Part shown: positions 1-17,576 of the stretch, piece by piece | Numbering within the stretch: the first letter of the stretch is position 1 | How the letters are laid out: each line of letters starts with the position of its first letter | Assembly (NCBI GenBank): GCA_014706295.1 | Contig: JACSVZ010000008.1 | Coordinates: forward strand, 15,278,159-15,342,158 | From: Lycocorax pyrrhopterus obiensis | Taxonomy: Eukaryota > Chordata > Aves > Passeriformes > Paradisaeidae | Direction of reading: 5' to 3' | Length of the DNA stretch: 64,000 bases | The notes under the pieces: model-generated | Told to the model about the DNA's origin: nothing | The model's database searches: none | What the model saw: only the letters and a program-made list of their open reading frames with translations | Translations under genes and position numbers: made by a program

Positions 1-4380
<4,380 letters not shown>

Positions 4381-4849
4381 TCAGCACAAACTCCTGGCAA
4401 ACTCTGTCCCTGTGGGCTGGAGCCTCACGGAGAAAGCCGCGGCCTCCGTGCAAAGAGGAAAAGAAGGAAGAACAGGAAACCAAACGACCACTCCGACCTC
4501 CCCTCGCCTCGGAGCGGAGTACAGCACACGGAGAAGCGGCTGCCGCCTAAGGCTCGCGGAGGCGGGACTCGAACTCGCTGCCCTCCGGCCGCCCGCTGGC
4601 AGCGCCCACCCCGCACTGGCGCCGCTCCTCAGCCAGGCGGCTTTTCAACCGCCACAACCCGGCCCTCCCGGGGCTCCCGCCCCCGGCCGCCTCGCCCAAT
4701 GGCTGAGCCGGGGCCACCGCTCTCAGTGGCGCAACGCCGCGTCCATCAACATTCCAGAGCCTCCTTCCCCCCCACCCCCTGCCTTTCCCGCACCACCCGC
4801 CTTCCCAACCAAGCTTGGTTGCGCGGGCGCTGGTTTCCCAGAGTCGAGA

Positions 4850-4857
4850 TGACGTCA
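4850..4857. promoter_or_regulatory. CRE-type palindrome (CREB/ATF)
   Basis: TGACGTCA is a perfect consensus cAMP-response element. It lies 13 bp from the CArG box, on the side nearer the vinculin gene, in GC-rich promoter DNA. The match is exact; function is inferred from the motif and context. Confidence 0.6.
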
Positions 4858-4870
4858 GGCATTCTGGTGT

Positions 4871-4880
4871 CCATATAAGG
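4871..4880. promoter_or_regulatory. CArG box (serum response element core)
   Basis: CCATATAAGG matches the CC(A/T)6GG consensus for SRF exactly. It lies about 525 bp upstream of the vinculin start codon, inside the CpG island. Vinculin is a known SRF/MRTF target linked to actin dynamics, so this is the best candidate for the SRF response of this promoter. The site match is seen directly; binding is inferred. Confidence 0.8.
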
Positions 4881-5229
4881 AGACGATTAATGCCGGGGTG
4901 CCGGGATAGTGGGGGGCGAGGGCGGCGGGATTCCTGCGCCACGCCCGCCGCTGGCGCAAGTTCGCTCCGTTGGGCTGAGGCAGAGCGTGGGCGCCCGGCC
5001 TGGCGTGTGGGGTTGGGCATCGCTGGGACAGGGGTGGCCGAGGGGAGGTGGCGCTCCTGGCCGGACCCGCTGTCCCCAGGCGCTGCTTGGGGCGCACTCT
5101 TTCATGCGGGGCGTGCGGTTTCCCCGCAGCCGGCCCTGCGCGGCCCGCCTTGGGCGCGGCCCCATACGCTTCCGCCCACACTGAGGAGAAGTGGCGAGAG
5201 GCTGCGGGCGCCGCTTTCCGTCCGCGCTC

Positions 5230-5291
5230 CGCCTCAGGTGGGGAGGGCTGCCCGTGCCGCTCCGCTCCCCGTTCGCCTCAGGTGGGGAGGG
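5230..5291. repeat. 18-bp direct repeat with E-box, two copies
   Basis: An 18-bp word beginning CGCCTCAGGTGG occurs at 5230-5247 and again, identically, at 5274-5291, a spacing of 44 bp. Each copy holds a CAGGTG E-box. It lies at the outer edge of the VCL CpG island. Confidence 0.8.
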
Positions 5292-5460
5292 TTGTCTCCG
5301 CTGTGCCGCCCCCCGCATGCCGCCCTTCAGGGGCTGAGGGGACACGGCGGGACAGCGCTGAGGCGGCGGCAGCCGCCCCGTGGGGCTGCCCGGGGCGGCA
5401 CGTACGGGGAGAGTGAAGCTCGGCTTAGGTTTTACCGCTATGACTGGTGGTAACAGCGGG

Positions 5461-8400
5461 AGCTTGTTTAAATACACTTAGGTGAGCGGCGTGGCGTCGG
5501 GAGAAGGAGTACAAACCGTGGTCAGAGAGGAACATAAATCCCCGCTTTCCCTTAGCGCCGGTGTGGGAGCGTGGCTGCCAGTCCCAGCACAGCTCGGGGT
5601 GAGCCCGTACAAGCCCTCCCCGCCCTCCGGCGTGTCCCGGGCAGGGTCTCTTTTGGCACTGGCAGCACTCGTGGTAATAAAATAAAACGTGAGTAAGGAG
5701 TTACACTCTGCCCTTCTTCTTTTCTTTGATAACACGAGCACAGGTTCAGATTTAGAAAGTTATTGCTGGCTTTTAGATGTTTTTATCCTTGTGCTGCTAT
5801 TTTAAGCCATAAATCAATGTCCCTGTCAGACTAGGTTGCACTCTGAAATGTTCCAGAGCAAACAGTGTGTTTTCTGTGCAATGTTTGAACGCAGCCGGGC
5901 CTACCAGCAGACACAGGGACATATAGAAAGATCAATTAAATCAGTAAGGCTGGTGTGGGCTCAAGGATCTCTTTGTAACTTGTACCGGTGTTGTCATGGT
6001 TGAAACTACAGGGACAGTTACAAGTTGTAGGCCCAAAAAGCTATGAAAAACAGATTTTGTGCGGAGTTAAGAAATCTTAGCGACACCTTTAGCTCAGAAG
6101 TTTTTTTGTTTTGGTTTGGTTACTGTTCTCTTTTAGTATGCTGGGAATTGTATTTCTGTGTGTGTATTTATTGAATCTCCAGTGGTAGAAATCATGTTAC
6201 TAATTTCCATGTTGTACAATCCCGCTTGGTTTGCAAAGCGGTATACCTGTAGGCTTGATAACAGATAATCAAATTATGCTATTGGCATGCAAAACATAAT
6301 TACAGTATCAGTCTTTCAGCAGTGATGAGTGTTTTAAGTTACTTGAACTGTGCACTGTAAGAGTAATTTATGTTGTTTGCTATTGGCTGTATAACATGTC
6401 CCATTTTTAGTATATACATTCCTAGCAGTTCCTCTTTCACATACATGGATCAGTAATAATGAGAATAGATAAAAATCCTTCTGGACAGCAGTGTGCAGGA
6501 GCTGGGAATTACAAAAAGCAATTAGTCTGTGTCTAATAATCTGCTAAGTTCTGTTTTATGGAAGTATGCAAACTTAATAACCCCCACATACTTAGTCATT
6601 TGTGGGACTTGCACATAAGCCAAGCACTTTGATTAAAAATAATTGCTTTAGATTTAGGATTGTGTATACTGACTTATGGCTGAACTATGCATGTTCATGC
6701 ATAAGTCTTCATATATAATGAAAAAGTGTTATCATTATAAAAGTCTGACCTGGTGTCTCAAATAGGTACAGTTGCTACAGCCAAATTAAAATACAGAACA
6801 GATGGAAATTTTTGGTGGCCTCCTGAAACTTTTCCTACCTACAGGACCAAAATCTGTACTTGTATTTGGGATGTGTTGATATTAAGAGTTTGTTTCGCTA
6901 TTTTGCTTATATTGGTGTAATTTTTGCCCATACAAAATTTAAATTTTATTTTCTGCATTATGTGACTGTACTGCATGCCAATCACTGACATTTCCTCTAT
7001 GCTGTTGCTGTGGCTGCCTAATTTTTGAAGCTACACCCAGCAAAATCCCATGCAATTAACGGCAATATATGTAACACTACTTCTCTGTTGGTTTGGGTTT
7101 GTTTTTTTTTGAAGTACTAAATTTACAGTGTTTTCTGTTTCCTTTGCAGTATTCACAGCTGTCACATTGATGCCATATGAGTAACAGCTTTGAGGCAGGT
7201 ACTTTTTTCAAAAAGTTCAGTTTCTTACTGTGATATTGCTTCCCCAGATTCTACATTAATCATTAATTCATCGGGTCCTAGTAGATGTTTAGAAAGTAAT
7301 AATAGATTTGGTATTTTCTGTTTATAAAGCCCAGGATGGAAACATGATTTCTTTTGTCCTCATCCAATAAAGTATTGCATATCAAACAAAACAAACAAGG
7401 GGATGCAAAATCTCCTTTCCTTTCCACACACTCAAAATGTTAGCGTTATTAAGAAGTAGTATCTATTATTAGCATGGCAGTGGTGACCAGCATCTCAAAC
7501 AAGTTAATGTGCTTAGAATGAAAGGATTAGCTTTTAAGGCATTCTTTCCATGTCTTTTAGTATTTCATAAGGACTCAGGTGAGTCCAGCTAAACCCATTT
7601 CTGCAGAGAATTTGATGGCAGCAGACTCTTCTGCTGACAGAAATCTCTGTTGTCTTTAGGGCCATAATGTCTCTCTGACCCAAATGATCACACAAATTCT
7701 CCTCTTTTCACAAGTCTTTTAACAAAGCAAATAAATTCTCTCTTTACTTCCGCTGAGGTGAGATGCACAAATACAGAAGCAATAGGCTTAGGTAGACAAA
7801 GGGAGGACACTGTGTGCTTACAAATAGTGTAGCTGCAATGCAGCCTCTGCCACTGTGTCTTTTGGAGAGTTCTGTATCCCATGCTCAGGGTACATGGCAC
7901 TGCAGCTGCAAGTGGCAGGAACAGTGGAACTGAACTATTTGCAGAACTTCATGAACCTGCAGCTGTCTGCAATTATGGTATTTTGTTAGTATTAATACTT
8001 CAATGAAGTGAATGTGTCTGATTAGCTCAAAGCACTAGCCTCTGTTTTACCATAGTTACTTTCAGTATTAGGTACCACAGCAGAGAAGAATTATGCTTTC
8101 TAGGCAAATACACTTGGTTGTGATGAATCACTTTTCCCTGGAATGATCTGATGTTGTTCCTTCACTGCACCAACTTCTAACTTTTCTGGGTAAAAACTAA
8201 TTAGCTGCCTGAGAAAATTTACAGGAATGCTATATTCATATATTGCATAAACTGGATTGTATAAATGTCTTGATCCTATGAAGATTTAAGCATATGTTGA
8301 AATTTAAAGTTTAGAGTCTTTTATCAGCTTCTGGAGGATTGGAAGCTACTGTTGATCAGTGGATGTTCTGCATTTCCCTCTTATCAAGCATTAACTTTGG

Positions 8401-11400
8401 ATAATCTAAGGAGTAAGCAATGGATGACTGAATTTTAAATAAAAAGGATTTTTTTCGCATTGTGGTAAAATCCACCTTAAACATAAATTTTAAATTTGTC
8501 ATGAGTTTGTTGTAGAATGGTATTACTATACTGAGAGCTCTAGTGCGTAGGCAACTGGCACAGGAGGAATAAATTTCATGCCTAATAAATGACAATCTTG
8601 GAGAAAGAAAGAGCAGGTTACTGAGGTGTTTGGTAGTGTAACTTCACCATGATGGCCTGCCAAAGTGCCTTTATTTAGATAAGTTTTGCCATGAAACCAG
8701 GTTAGGTACTGTTTAGTTCTGCATCTTGGCTGGCTGTGTTCTAGGAACCGCAATGATACCTACTTCAGAGTTTTTATGCACTGACTCATCATCAGTCACT
8801 ATCTGAGCTACATGGGAGTAGCCTATTACAACTGGAAAATTTACATCACAATTGTCATCCAGCTCCTTTGTTGAATAGAATACGAACTTTGTTTCATCAC
8901 ACAACACCACTTGGTTCCCAGCCGCCCTTCTTTAGCTGTGTTCTGTTGTTGTGCAGATATAGTAGGGCTTAGGTCAGCAGAGAAGGCTGCTACCAATTCC
9001 CTGTCTCCTGCAAGGGGCTTCTTGCTAGAAATTCTGCTGGGAAGCCAAGAGTATAAATGTGGTTCATTTTTTCTTCTTAGTTACTGTGTCAACTGCTCTG
9101 AACCTGAAACACTTTATTAACTACTCTGCATTCTGAAGTGGTTTATTGTGGAGTAAGTATCACAACAATTGTAACAACAAAATTTAGGGAATGTTTGTAA
9201 GAACATGAAACATGTAGAAAAGAAAGGTAAGCACATTAAATATATTTTTTTGTGTATTTATTCTAGAAATTGCTAACTAGGGATGAGATTCAAAAAAAAC
9301 ATTTTCCAGCTTTTCTTCTAAAAAAATTGCCGGTGAAAATATATTATCATGTACATGTAAAGCACGTATGGTAGTGTATGTGCAGTTAAAATTACACAGT
9401 CTATTCACAGTAAATGCAGACAAAAAGTCGTTCTGCTCTTGTGCTATCATTACCATGAACCTACAGTAGACTTTGGTTTCTCGTAAAGCGTCAGATAGTT
9501 TTCAGGAGCTTGACTCCTATACTGGCTCAGAGCTTGTCAATATAATTGACTACCTGGTAAACAATCCAAGTGCTTTATTCACAGTAGGTGACCATTTTAA
9601 TAGTCTGAACATTCATTTTGCAAATAGTGATTCTGGCTAATATTTATGGTAATTTCTACACACTGACACAGGGAAATTGAGGCAAATAAACCGAAGATGT
9701 CAAATGTGTTTTAAGTTAATAATATTAAACCTCATGTGGATGTTGTCATTTGGCTTTAAATGGCCTTTGCTGTTCCATGATTCCTTTCCAAGAACATGCT
9801 TTGTGAGAGCAGTAAGACTCTTGTCATCAAGCAGTTTACAGAGCTGCTGCATCTACCAGCTGAGATGTGGCAACTAGCTTCTTGTATGGTCTTGGTGTAT
9901 TTCCTTATAAAGGAAAGGCTGTTTTAAATTATTCCTGTTGATCAGTTTAAGCTTCCCCTGTTTTACTTTGCACTGAAATGGACAGATATCTCAGGTGAGA
10001 TGCCTACAATAAGTTCTCATATTTTTTTGTCTGCCTTGCAAGAACACATCTTGATACTCAGTCCTTGGCTAAGTATTTTTGCATGCAGTTGTATTCAATT
10101 CCATTTCAAGGACCTCTGTATCCAAATCAGCTTCCAAGATAATCTAAGCAATACTTGATTTTTTTGGGGTGGGGGTACATGTTCATCAGTGCTTCTGCAG
10201 GCTTTTTTCCCAACTTCTAATATTAGGTGCTTGTATGTATCAACTCCTTTCCTAGTGGTTCCTCATATTGAGTTTGATTTACTCAAGTATTAAAGCACGT
10301 GTGTATTGGGAAATGTAAGTTTGGTCTGAAATTTTAAGTGTTCTGCTGGTTTGGAGTCTCATAAGTTATTTATTTCCCCACTGCAGGATGAACAGGCTTG
10401 GGAGTTCTGCAATTCTGCGTATGTTCAAATTCACCACAAAGTCAAAGCCTTTAGACTGGCCAATGCTTCTTGAAAAGCCACTGGCTGAAATTAAGTAGTA
10501 CTATGAGGGGTAATAATGAACTCTTTCAATATATGCTTGTATGAGATTGGTTTTTAACTGCATAATTGTAGAGATCTTTAACATTTTCATAGATTCTTTA
10601 TGGCTTATATAATTATCTGATTTAGTATGCATGCCAAAGATTTGTAGCCATATATTAGTAGGTATAGGAGTTTACTGACATCAGCAAATACTAAATGGCC
10701 AAATTAGACTTGAAAGAGAAAATGCTAGATAGCACTTAATTTCTGTATCTATGTATAGACTCCCTCCATATACAGTGGAGATATAAATCCACAGAATAAA
10801 TATACTTTTTTGACACACTTTTGAGTTTCTTATCTGTGTTGTATTCAGTAAAACATCTTGGCTAAAACTCTTCAAGTGTCTCAGAGGAGCTTCAAGTAAT
10901 TACAATAAAGGCAATTAACCTAATGCAAAAATACTTCCTTCTTCCTGCCCCGAGATCCTGAACTTGCAGTTATTTTCATATAATTGGACCTTGTACTTGG
11001 GGAAAATTCAGTAGGACTCATTGTAAGATTGCTGTGTGAACCTTTTTGTTCTCTGTTCCGCATAAAATGCAGTGGTGTTACGGAAAGGACTGTGTATTCA
11101 ACACTGGCACTTACGGTTTTAAAGATCATTAGGACTGTAGTGAGAGTTTTATCCTGCTGCAAAGGGAAGAATCCAGAATGACATTGATTCATGCTACATT
11201 ACTGGGCCTGAAAAATCTGTTCACATGGCATGTTATGTCCATAAGTTTTGTTTTAGAATCTCTTCGATATACCAAAAACATGATCATCTTTCTCTTGTTC
11301 TCCTCTATAGCTAGATTCCTAGCTATTAAAAATGAAACTGTGCATCTCTTATCCATAGGGAAGATCCCTGTGCTTTGCCTTGCTTTCCTGTAGGTGTCAA

Positions 11401-14400
11401 ATGTTAGTGGCGTTTTGCCCCGTTACACAGCTGACGTTGCCATTTCAATATTCAGAGATAGGAATGAGAGGTTCATAAATCCTGTCCTAAAGGAGCTTGG
11501 CTGTAAACTATTAGTTCTGTTAAAATGTTTCAAAATAATTCCTATTTAAGGCATTATATGCAATATGATATCGTGTATTCAGTCCACAAAAGGCAACAGT
11601 TGATTCGTAAAAATTTTAACATTTTTTGGAATTAGGAGCTGTTTGGGTTCTGCTGTCTTGAAGCTGCTGGAGGATGAGAAGCAAAAGTTATGGGCTACTA
11701 AGTTTGCTGTAAATGCCCTAATATGCCAGGGGTGAACGGAAATTCCTGTTTTGGTTTTGGGCTCTGTGTATAGAAAAATGTCCCTGGTGCCAGGCAACAA
11801 GAGTTGCCATGTGAGTTGTCTACTGTTGCATACTGTGTCAGCGTGGCCAACTCATCACAGTTCCCCTTGCAGAGCAGTTAGCCAAGCCTAGACTCACATT
11901 TTTCACTCATACTGTATTTGATTTACATCAGCTGAAGGAAATGGCAATGTGCAACAGTGACTCTGGAATTTAAACACAAACCCACAAGGGATCTCCATGC
12001 TGAAGGCCAACTTCCAAATATGGGAGAAGAGAAGCAGCCGTAGTAGCCTGGGAAGCCATCCTCAGCACAGCAAGAGACAAAACAGTTGGAAGTATATGAG
12101 CTTTTAGGAATTTGTTCAGAAAGGTTGTTGCTGTCATGCTTTCATCAGAGTGATGGAATGAAATACAAACACTGTGATTGCAGAAAGAAGCACAATTTAT
12201 GTTAACTATCTAGGGCCTGAACAACAGAAGTGCGGCTATTCAATTCTATTTTAAGTATGTAGTAGTGCACTTACTCCATATCCAAGTGTGTGTCTAAACT
12301 CTGCCAATATTAATCTGTTGGGATCACAGTTTTATCAGGAAAACCCATAAGAAGAACATTTGTGAGAAAATTAGTGGGGCTCAGTGCCAAGTCTGATTGA
12401 AATTCTGCCAGAACATTTTCTCTCAATAGAAATAAATTCACCAATATTTAGACCCCACATTCTGCAAATTCTGATTCAAAGGCTTGAGAAGAGCTTTTAG
12501 AATTACATGTATCATAGCCCCAAAAAAGTAAAGGCTCAACAGATTCTACCTGCTGGTAGATTCACTTGTATTTAGCTGTTGCAGATTTCGAAGGCATCTG
12601 ATTTCCATGAGCAGCGCTAGCTGCGTGTCAGCCAGGCACATAGAGAAGCAGTGACCTACAGGCCAAAGGCGTACAGAGCCGAAGCAGCAAGGGCAGCTGA
12701 CAGAGTAGGGGAGTGCGATGTGGTTCACATTTCTAGTGGGCCACTGTTTACAGAATTCTTTGTGAGTGGTACCCTTGTTCACTGCATTATAGACCAGGCT
12801 TAGGACCTTTTGTTAGCATGAGGATAAATCTGGCTTTTAGAAACAAACAAGGAAAATTACGCCAAAGTCTTACAAATTGAAATGCCATTAGAAAAGCCTT
12901 CCTCTTATGGATGTGGACTTCTTATGAAGGAAAATAATTTGTAGGCTATTTTTCCTACTGATTGTGAAAGAACTGTAAATTTTCTAGAATAGCTCAGGCA
13001 AGAATGGCTGTCAAAGAGACGGGGTACTTGTCCTGGGACACTGTCAAGGTGAAGGTGGGAGCAATAGATTCCATTTTTCCTTTCAAACTGCTTAAAGGAA
13101 ATATCCTGTGTTCTGTCAGCAAATGAGAATTGATTGCACTGTGTTTCAAACCTCTTGAACTGACTCTGTTGTCTAAACAACAATTGAATTTGAGTTTCTT
13201 TAAGGTCGTATGGTAGTACATGTAAGAGTATATTATTTATATGTCATTAGGTAAAAGCATCAACACTTTTCAGGTTGATGAAAAGTGCAAGTTGTAGTGG
13301 AAAGGACTCCTAAATTTCAAGTCACAAGTCTCTCAAATTAGAATTGTATGTTAAAGTTGAGTCATAGTGATTCTGCCACTGTGCCATCGGTGAAAGATTT
13401 AGTAGGTGGGCTACTAAATGACTCCTTTATCTTTCAGAGCTGTTCAAAATAGGAAATGTAGCAACTTGGATAAAGTTGTTTCTACCTAACTGCAGAAATT
13501 TTGTGCTTTATTCTGTAAGAAGACATTGCTGTGGCTGCTGTTTGAAAGTTCTATTTTGTGCCTCAGAAGGCTTAAACCTTAATGCCTGATTTGGTTCTTC
13601 GTTCCAGCTTCCATTCCTGTACATGATTGTGGAGTCCAAAAATTAGCTTGCAATGTAAAATATTCCTCCTCCCAGTACATGCTAAAACTGTTCAGACTTT
13701 AGTTAAAGAATTAAAAAAAAAAAGCGCTACCTATAGCTGTAAATTACAAAATAAGAGGTTCTGAATGTTAAGTGCTTATAACTTCAGTAGAGATATATTT
13801 GCACTGTATCATCATCAAAAAAATTATTGATTCCAAAAACTTACATGGAGAAAAGTTCAAAAGCCATTTGAACAAATGGACAAATAGACCCATCAGGGTC
13901 TATTAAACACAGAGACACACTATTTCTAGCTCAAGAAGATCCCCAGCTTTGGATTTTTCAGCTGAACATATGTACTTTGGGAATTGTTATTTTATTCTTG
14001 TCCCCCTTTTGTACTCTTTCATAGACGTTTGCTGTTGACCACCATCAGAGTCAGGATACTGTGCTAGATGACACACATGGCCTGACTGGGCATCTTTATG
14101 TTGTTCCTGTGAAATGGTTCTGCTCTAGCACCTCTATTCATGAAAGAAGGACCAAAATTTGTGTCAGGGTAATAAGAAATTTCAGGGTGATGATGTGCGA
14201 TATGAGAGTAACTTGTTATCTGCTGTTCCTGTTACATCCTCTTTTCTGTGACTGAGCTTTTCCTCTCCTAGAATTGACTCGTTTCTGTTGCAACAAAGAT
14301 ATATATTGTATAAAGACAGTACTGTTCCCTTTTGATAAGTCGTGATAATGTGAGGGAAAACAACACGTGCTGTGTCGTCATATCCTGGCATAACCATGGA

Positions 14401-14639
14401 CACAGTGATCTTAGAAGCACAGCTGTGGATCAGGTCGTGGAGTGGGCTTGCATCTAGTCATGTGGCAGGGACTGCTTGCTGAACAAGCTTCTAAATGCCA
14501 TGCATGCCTTTATCATGCAAAACATGAGCTGTAAGAAAAGAATTGTACATATATTAAATATATGCACATTATACATTAAATATATGTACATAAATACCTA
14601 TATTAATGCATGTACTCCCATGCACCTGATTTACATGCT
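5461..14639. other. Intergenic sequence, no gene recognised
   Basis: AT-rich non-coding DNA between the VCL CpG island and the first CR1 element. A plus-strand CTTAG|GTGAGC splice-donor-like sequence at 5477-5486 could end the first exon of a divergent transcript. A short minus-strand ORF at 8713-8910 has a protein-like composition but no recognised homologue. An AT-rich patch with repeated ATATATTAAATATATG-like words lies at about 14548-14600. Otherwise nothing is recognisable. Confidence 0.7.
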
Positions 14640-15385
14640 TATCACAAAATGGGTAAGGTTGGGAAGGGATCACAGGTGAGGTCATCTGGTCCAACCTCTC
14701 TGCTCAGGCAGGGTCTTCATAAGAGCACATTGCACAGGATTGCATCCAAATAGTTCTTGAGTATCTCCAGTGAGGGAGATTCCCCAACCTCTCTGGGCAA
14801 GCTGTTCCAATGCGTGGTCACCTGCACAGTAAAGAAATTCTTCCTTGTGTTCAGGTGGAACTTCCTGTGCATCAGTTTCTGCCTGTTGTTTCTTGTCCAA
14901 TTGCCCAGTACCACTGAGAAGAGCCTGGATCCATCCTTTCAACACCCTCCCTTCAGATACTTGCATACATGGATGAATTCCCCTCTCACTCGTCTCTTCT
15001 CGAGGCTGATCAGGCCCAGCTGCCTCAGCCTTTCCTCATAAGAGAGATGCTGCAGTCCGTTAATCATCTTTGTCACCCTCTGCTGGGCCTGCTCAAGGAG
15101 CTCCATGTCTCTTGTGTCCTGAGGAGCCCAGAACAGGACACAATGCTTCAGATACCCCTCACTAGGGCTGAGCAGAGGGGCAGGATCACCTCCCTCGACC
15201 TGCTGGCGATGCTCTTCCCAATGCACCCCAGGGTACCCATGGCTTTCTTGTCCACAAGGGCACACAGCTGGTTCATGAGCAGCTTGTTGTCCACCATGAC
15301 CGCTGAGATCCTTCCCCACAGAGTTACTTTCCAGCAGATCAGCCCCCAGCCTGTACTGGTGACAGTATTTATGGCACTCTCTAGG
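14640..15385 (-). mobile_element. CR1 LINE, 5'-truncated 3' end, decayed
   Basis: Read on the minus strand, this encodes broken pieces of the C-terminal end of the CR1 reverse-transcriptase polyprotein (ORF2). Recognisable words are YRLGADLLES, ELLEQAQQRVTKMI, LSYEERLRQLGLISLEKRR and then, in another frame, [10 protein letters not shown] and HWNSLPRE. Frameshifts separate the pieces, so it is dead. The 3' end is at the low coordinate: the sequence runs into a 3' UTR (CCAGATGACCTCACCTGTGATCCC on the minus strand in part) and a degenerate octamer tail near 14640-14655. The start is missing, as in nearly all CR1 copies, which are 5'-truncated. The left and right limits are approximate to about 20 bp. 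Confidence 0.93.
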
Positions 15386-15886
15386 AAATATTTTCCTTGC
15401 ATCTCCTTCATGTAGGTTGGGAGAAAGCTTGTGGCATCTCTCTCCCAAAAAAGAAGCCTGTAAACAACTTCCCATGGCTTCACGCAAGCCTATTTTCAAT
15501 CAAAATGTCTAACTAATACAGCCTAAAAGTACCATGTGTCTTTAATTAGGTTTGCATTTCTCTTGGAGACTGGGAGCTAAGGCAGAGAGAATATAATGCA
15601 ATAGAAACCCTGGGAAAATTAGATCTGAAAATGAGGTAAAGAAAACAGATTCTGAACACAGGACTGAGACAGGGAGAAAATTTATTTTGGGAACATCATT
15701 TAAGCATTCTACTGACAGGACTGCTTTGAGTAGCTGAGAGATTTCATGAAAGGAGGCTATTTTTTTTGTCCATGGAACAACAGTGAACACAGGAAATGTG
15801 ATTTCTATATTTTAATTTCAAATTAATATTAAAGGAGAGGAAAAACATGGCTTAAAACTGAGGCAAAACATTTTAAGAAATTACAT

Positions 15887-15907
15887 ACACACACACACAC
15901 ACACACA
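15887..15907. repeat. (AC)n microsatellite
   Basis: A pure AC dinucleotide run of about 21 bp follows a TACAT sequence. It is a simple sequence repeat, likely to be polymorphic. Confidence 0.9.
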
Positions 15908-17040
15908 TCTGAGTACATACAGTTCACGTGTCCACAACACAAACCCCTTGGGATGTCAACTTCCTTCTGCTGCTGTTGGAAACCAGTACTTCTATAACTT
16001 TCAGGAAGAGTTTAAAATAATACCACTAAGTGTATTTCCAAATGTGAGTTTGAGCAGGGAAGGCCATTTGCTGCGCTAGCTATTGTTGGGAAAGCTCTGT
16101 ACAGGCCGTGTTTCTGAGGACTAATTGTGGTCCTCGATGGTTATGAGGTGTATCACCATGGCACAGTTGCTTTCCAAATCTTGCAGCTGAGACAATCCTG
16201 GGGCGACCTTAATAACCTTCACTACTGTACACTGAAGTCTGGTTCTCCTTTTAGCTGACTCATTGCAAAGTACTGAAGCATTAGTTAAATATCTGAAGTG
16301 CACAGAGAATCATGGTTCATGGATTTGTGAGGCTCAAACCCTAAGAGCAAGTGCCCTTCAAGTGGCTATAGAAAGGGCTCCAATACTCTGGGGACCCCTT
16401 TGATTGCATGTCAAATGTCCAATGCTAAGATGAGATATAAATATCAATTGCCATGTGTTATGACAGGAAATAAGCCTGCCAATGCAAGAGCAGATGGCGT
16501 TGCATGAGGTCTTTCTTACATGGAATAGGAAAGAGATTATTATGTCCGTGACAATGATCAGGGTAACACAACAGATAACAAGGTAGTTGAATTTGTGCAT
16601 TTGTGGTTAGGCTTTAAGAAAAATTACGTCCAATTCCACACTAGCAAACTAATGCCATTAGTCTTAAAAACAGCAAAAAAAGGTGAGTGCAAAAAGAACA
16701 CTAATATATTTTTAAAGAAACAATAATATCACAGATGCAAAAATCCAAAGCAGATATGCTGATTTTTTAGTCTTGAGACACGTCCTTTTTTCACAAAGCC
16801 TTTAGTGGGTGCAAGCAGATGAACACGGAGACGCTGTATGAGTGGGGGACCATGGCCTTTGCACTGACATCCAGCAGATCATATGGAACCATGCAGCAGT
16901 CTACACCACTGGAGAGAGAAGGAGGAAGTGTAAACGCTGCATCCTGGCTGCTGCCATTCTGCTCTCTCCCCCCACAAAATAGGAAGGAGTAGAGTTGCAT
17001 CTCAGACCTGTGTCTCTAAGAGAACATTAAGAAAACATTA

Positions 17041-17160
17041 GGAAAAGAGCAAATAAAACCGAAAAAAAAGACACACACACCCCCAAAAAAACCCCCACCC
17101 AACTAAAAAACCCCCCATCAAACCCAACACACAAACAAACAAAAAAAGCAAAGTCCACCT
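17041..17160. repeat. A/C-rich low-complexity tract
   Basis: Runs of A alternate with runs of C (ACACACAC, CCCCC, AAAAAAA, CAAACAAACAAA). The opposite strand is G/T-rich. The tract creates an artificial hydrophobic ORF on the minus strand and has no coding value. Confidence 0.8.
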
Positions 17161-17485
17161 AACCCACAAACAGCCCAATATGCCAAATCTGCATAGCTTA
17201 GATTCTGCTCAGGGTCTCTCCAGTCCAGGACTGGAATTGCAGGAGGTGCATAAAGGCAAGAACTTGGGTGGTACAGGAGTAGAACAAGAGGGAGTGTGGA
17301 CATGCAGGGAGCAGAGAGAGAAATCTCTAATAAATGCAGGACTAGAAGAACAACAGCTGCCAGAGGCCAAGGGTTGAGGTGCCTTTTTCCAGAAGAGCTA
17401 TGTAAAGAATCTTGCCCAGCACCTGTCCATAGTGTCCCAGGCTCGGCTGTTCTGTGATAAAATCTAAAACTGCTAATATCTATTG

Positions 17486-17576
17486 GGAAAAAAAAAAAAG
17501 AAAAAGATAAAACAAAAAAAAGACAAGAAAAAATAAAAGCAAATAAAAGGTGGGGGGGGAAAAAGGGAAAAGAAGA
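17486..17576. repeat. A-rich and purine low-complexity tract
   Basis: Poly-A stretches broken by single G, C or T bases end in a run of eight G residues and more A. The plus strand is almost all purine. Together with the tract at 17.04-17.16 kb it brackets about 320 bp of ordinary sequence, but no target-site duplication is obvious. Confidence 0.75.

Noticed and set aside
14757..15499. Several ORFs on both strands at 14.7-15.5 kb
   Set aside because: They are frames of one decayed CR1 LINE, not host genes.
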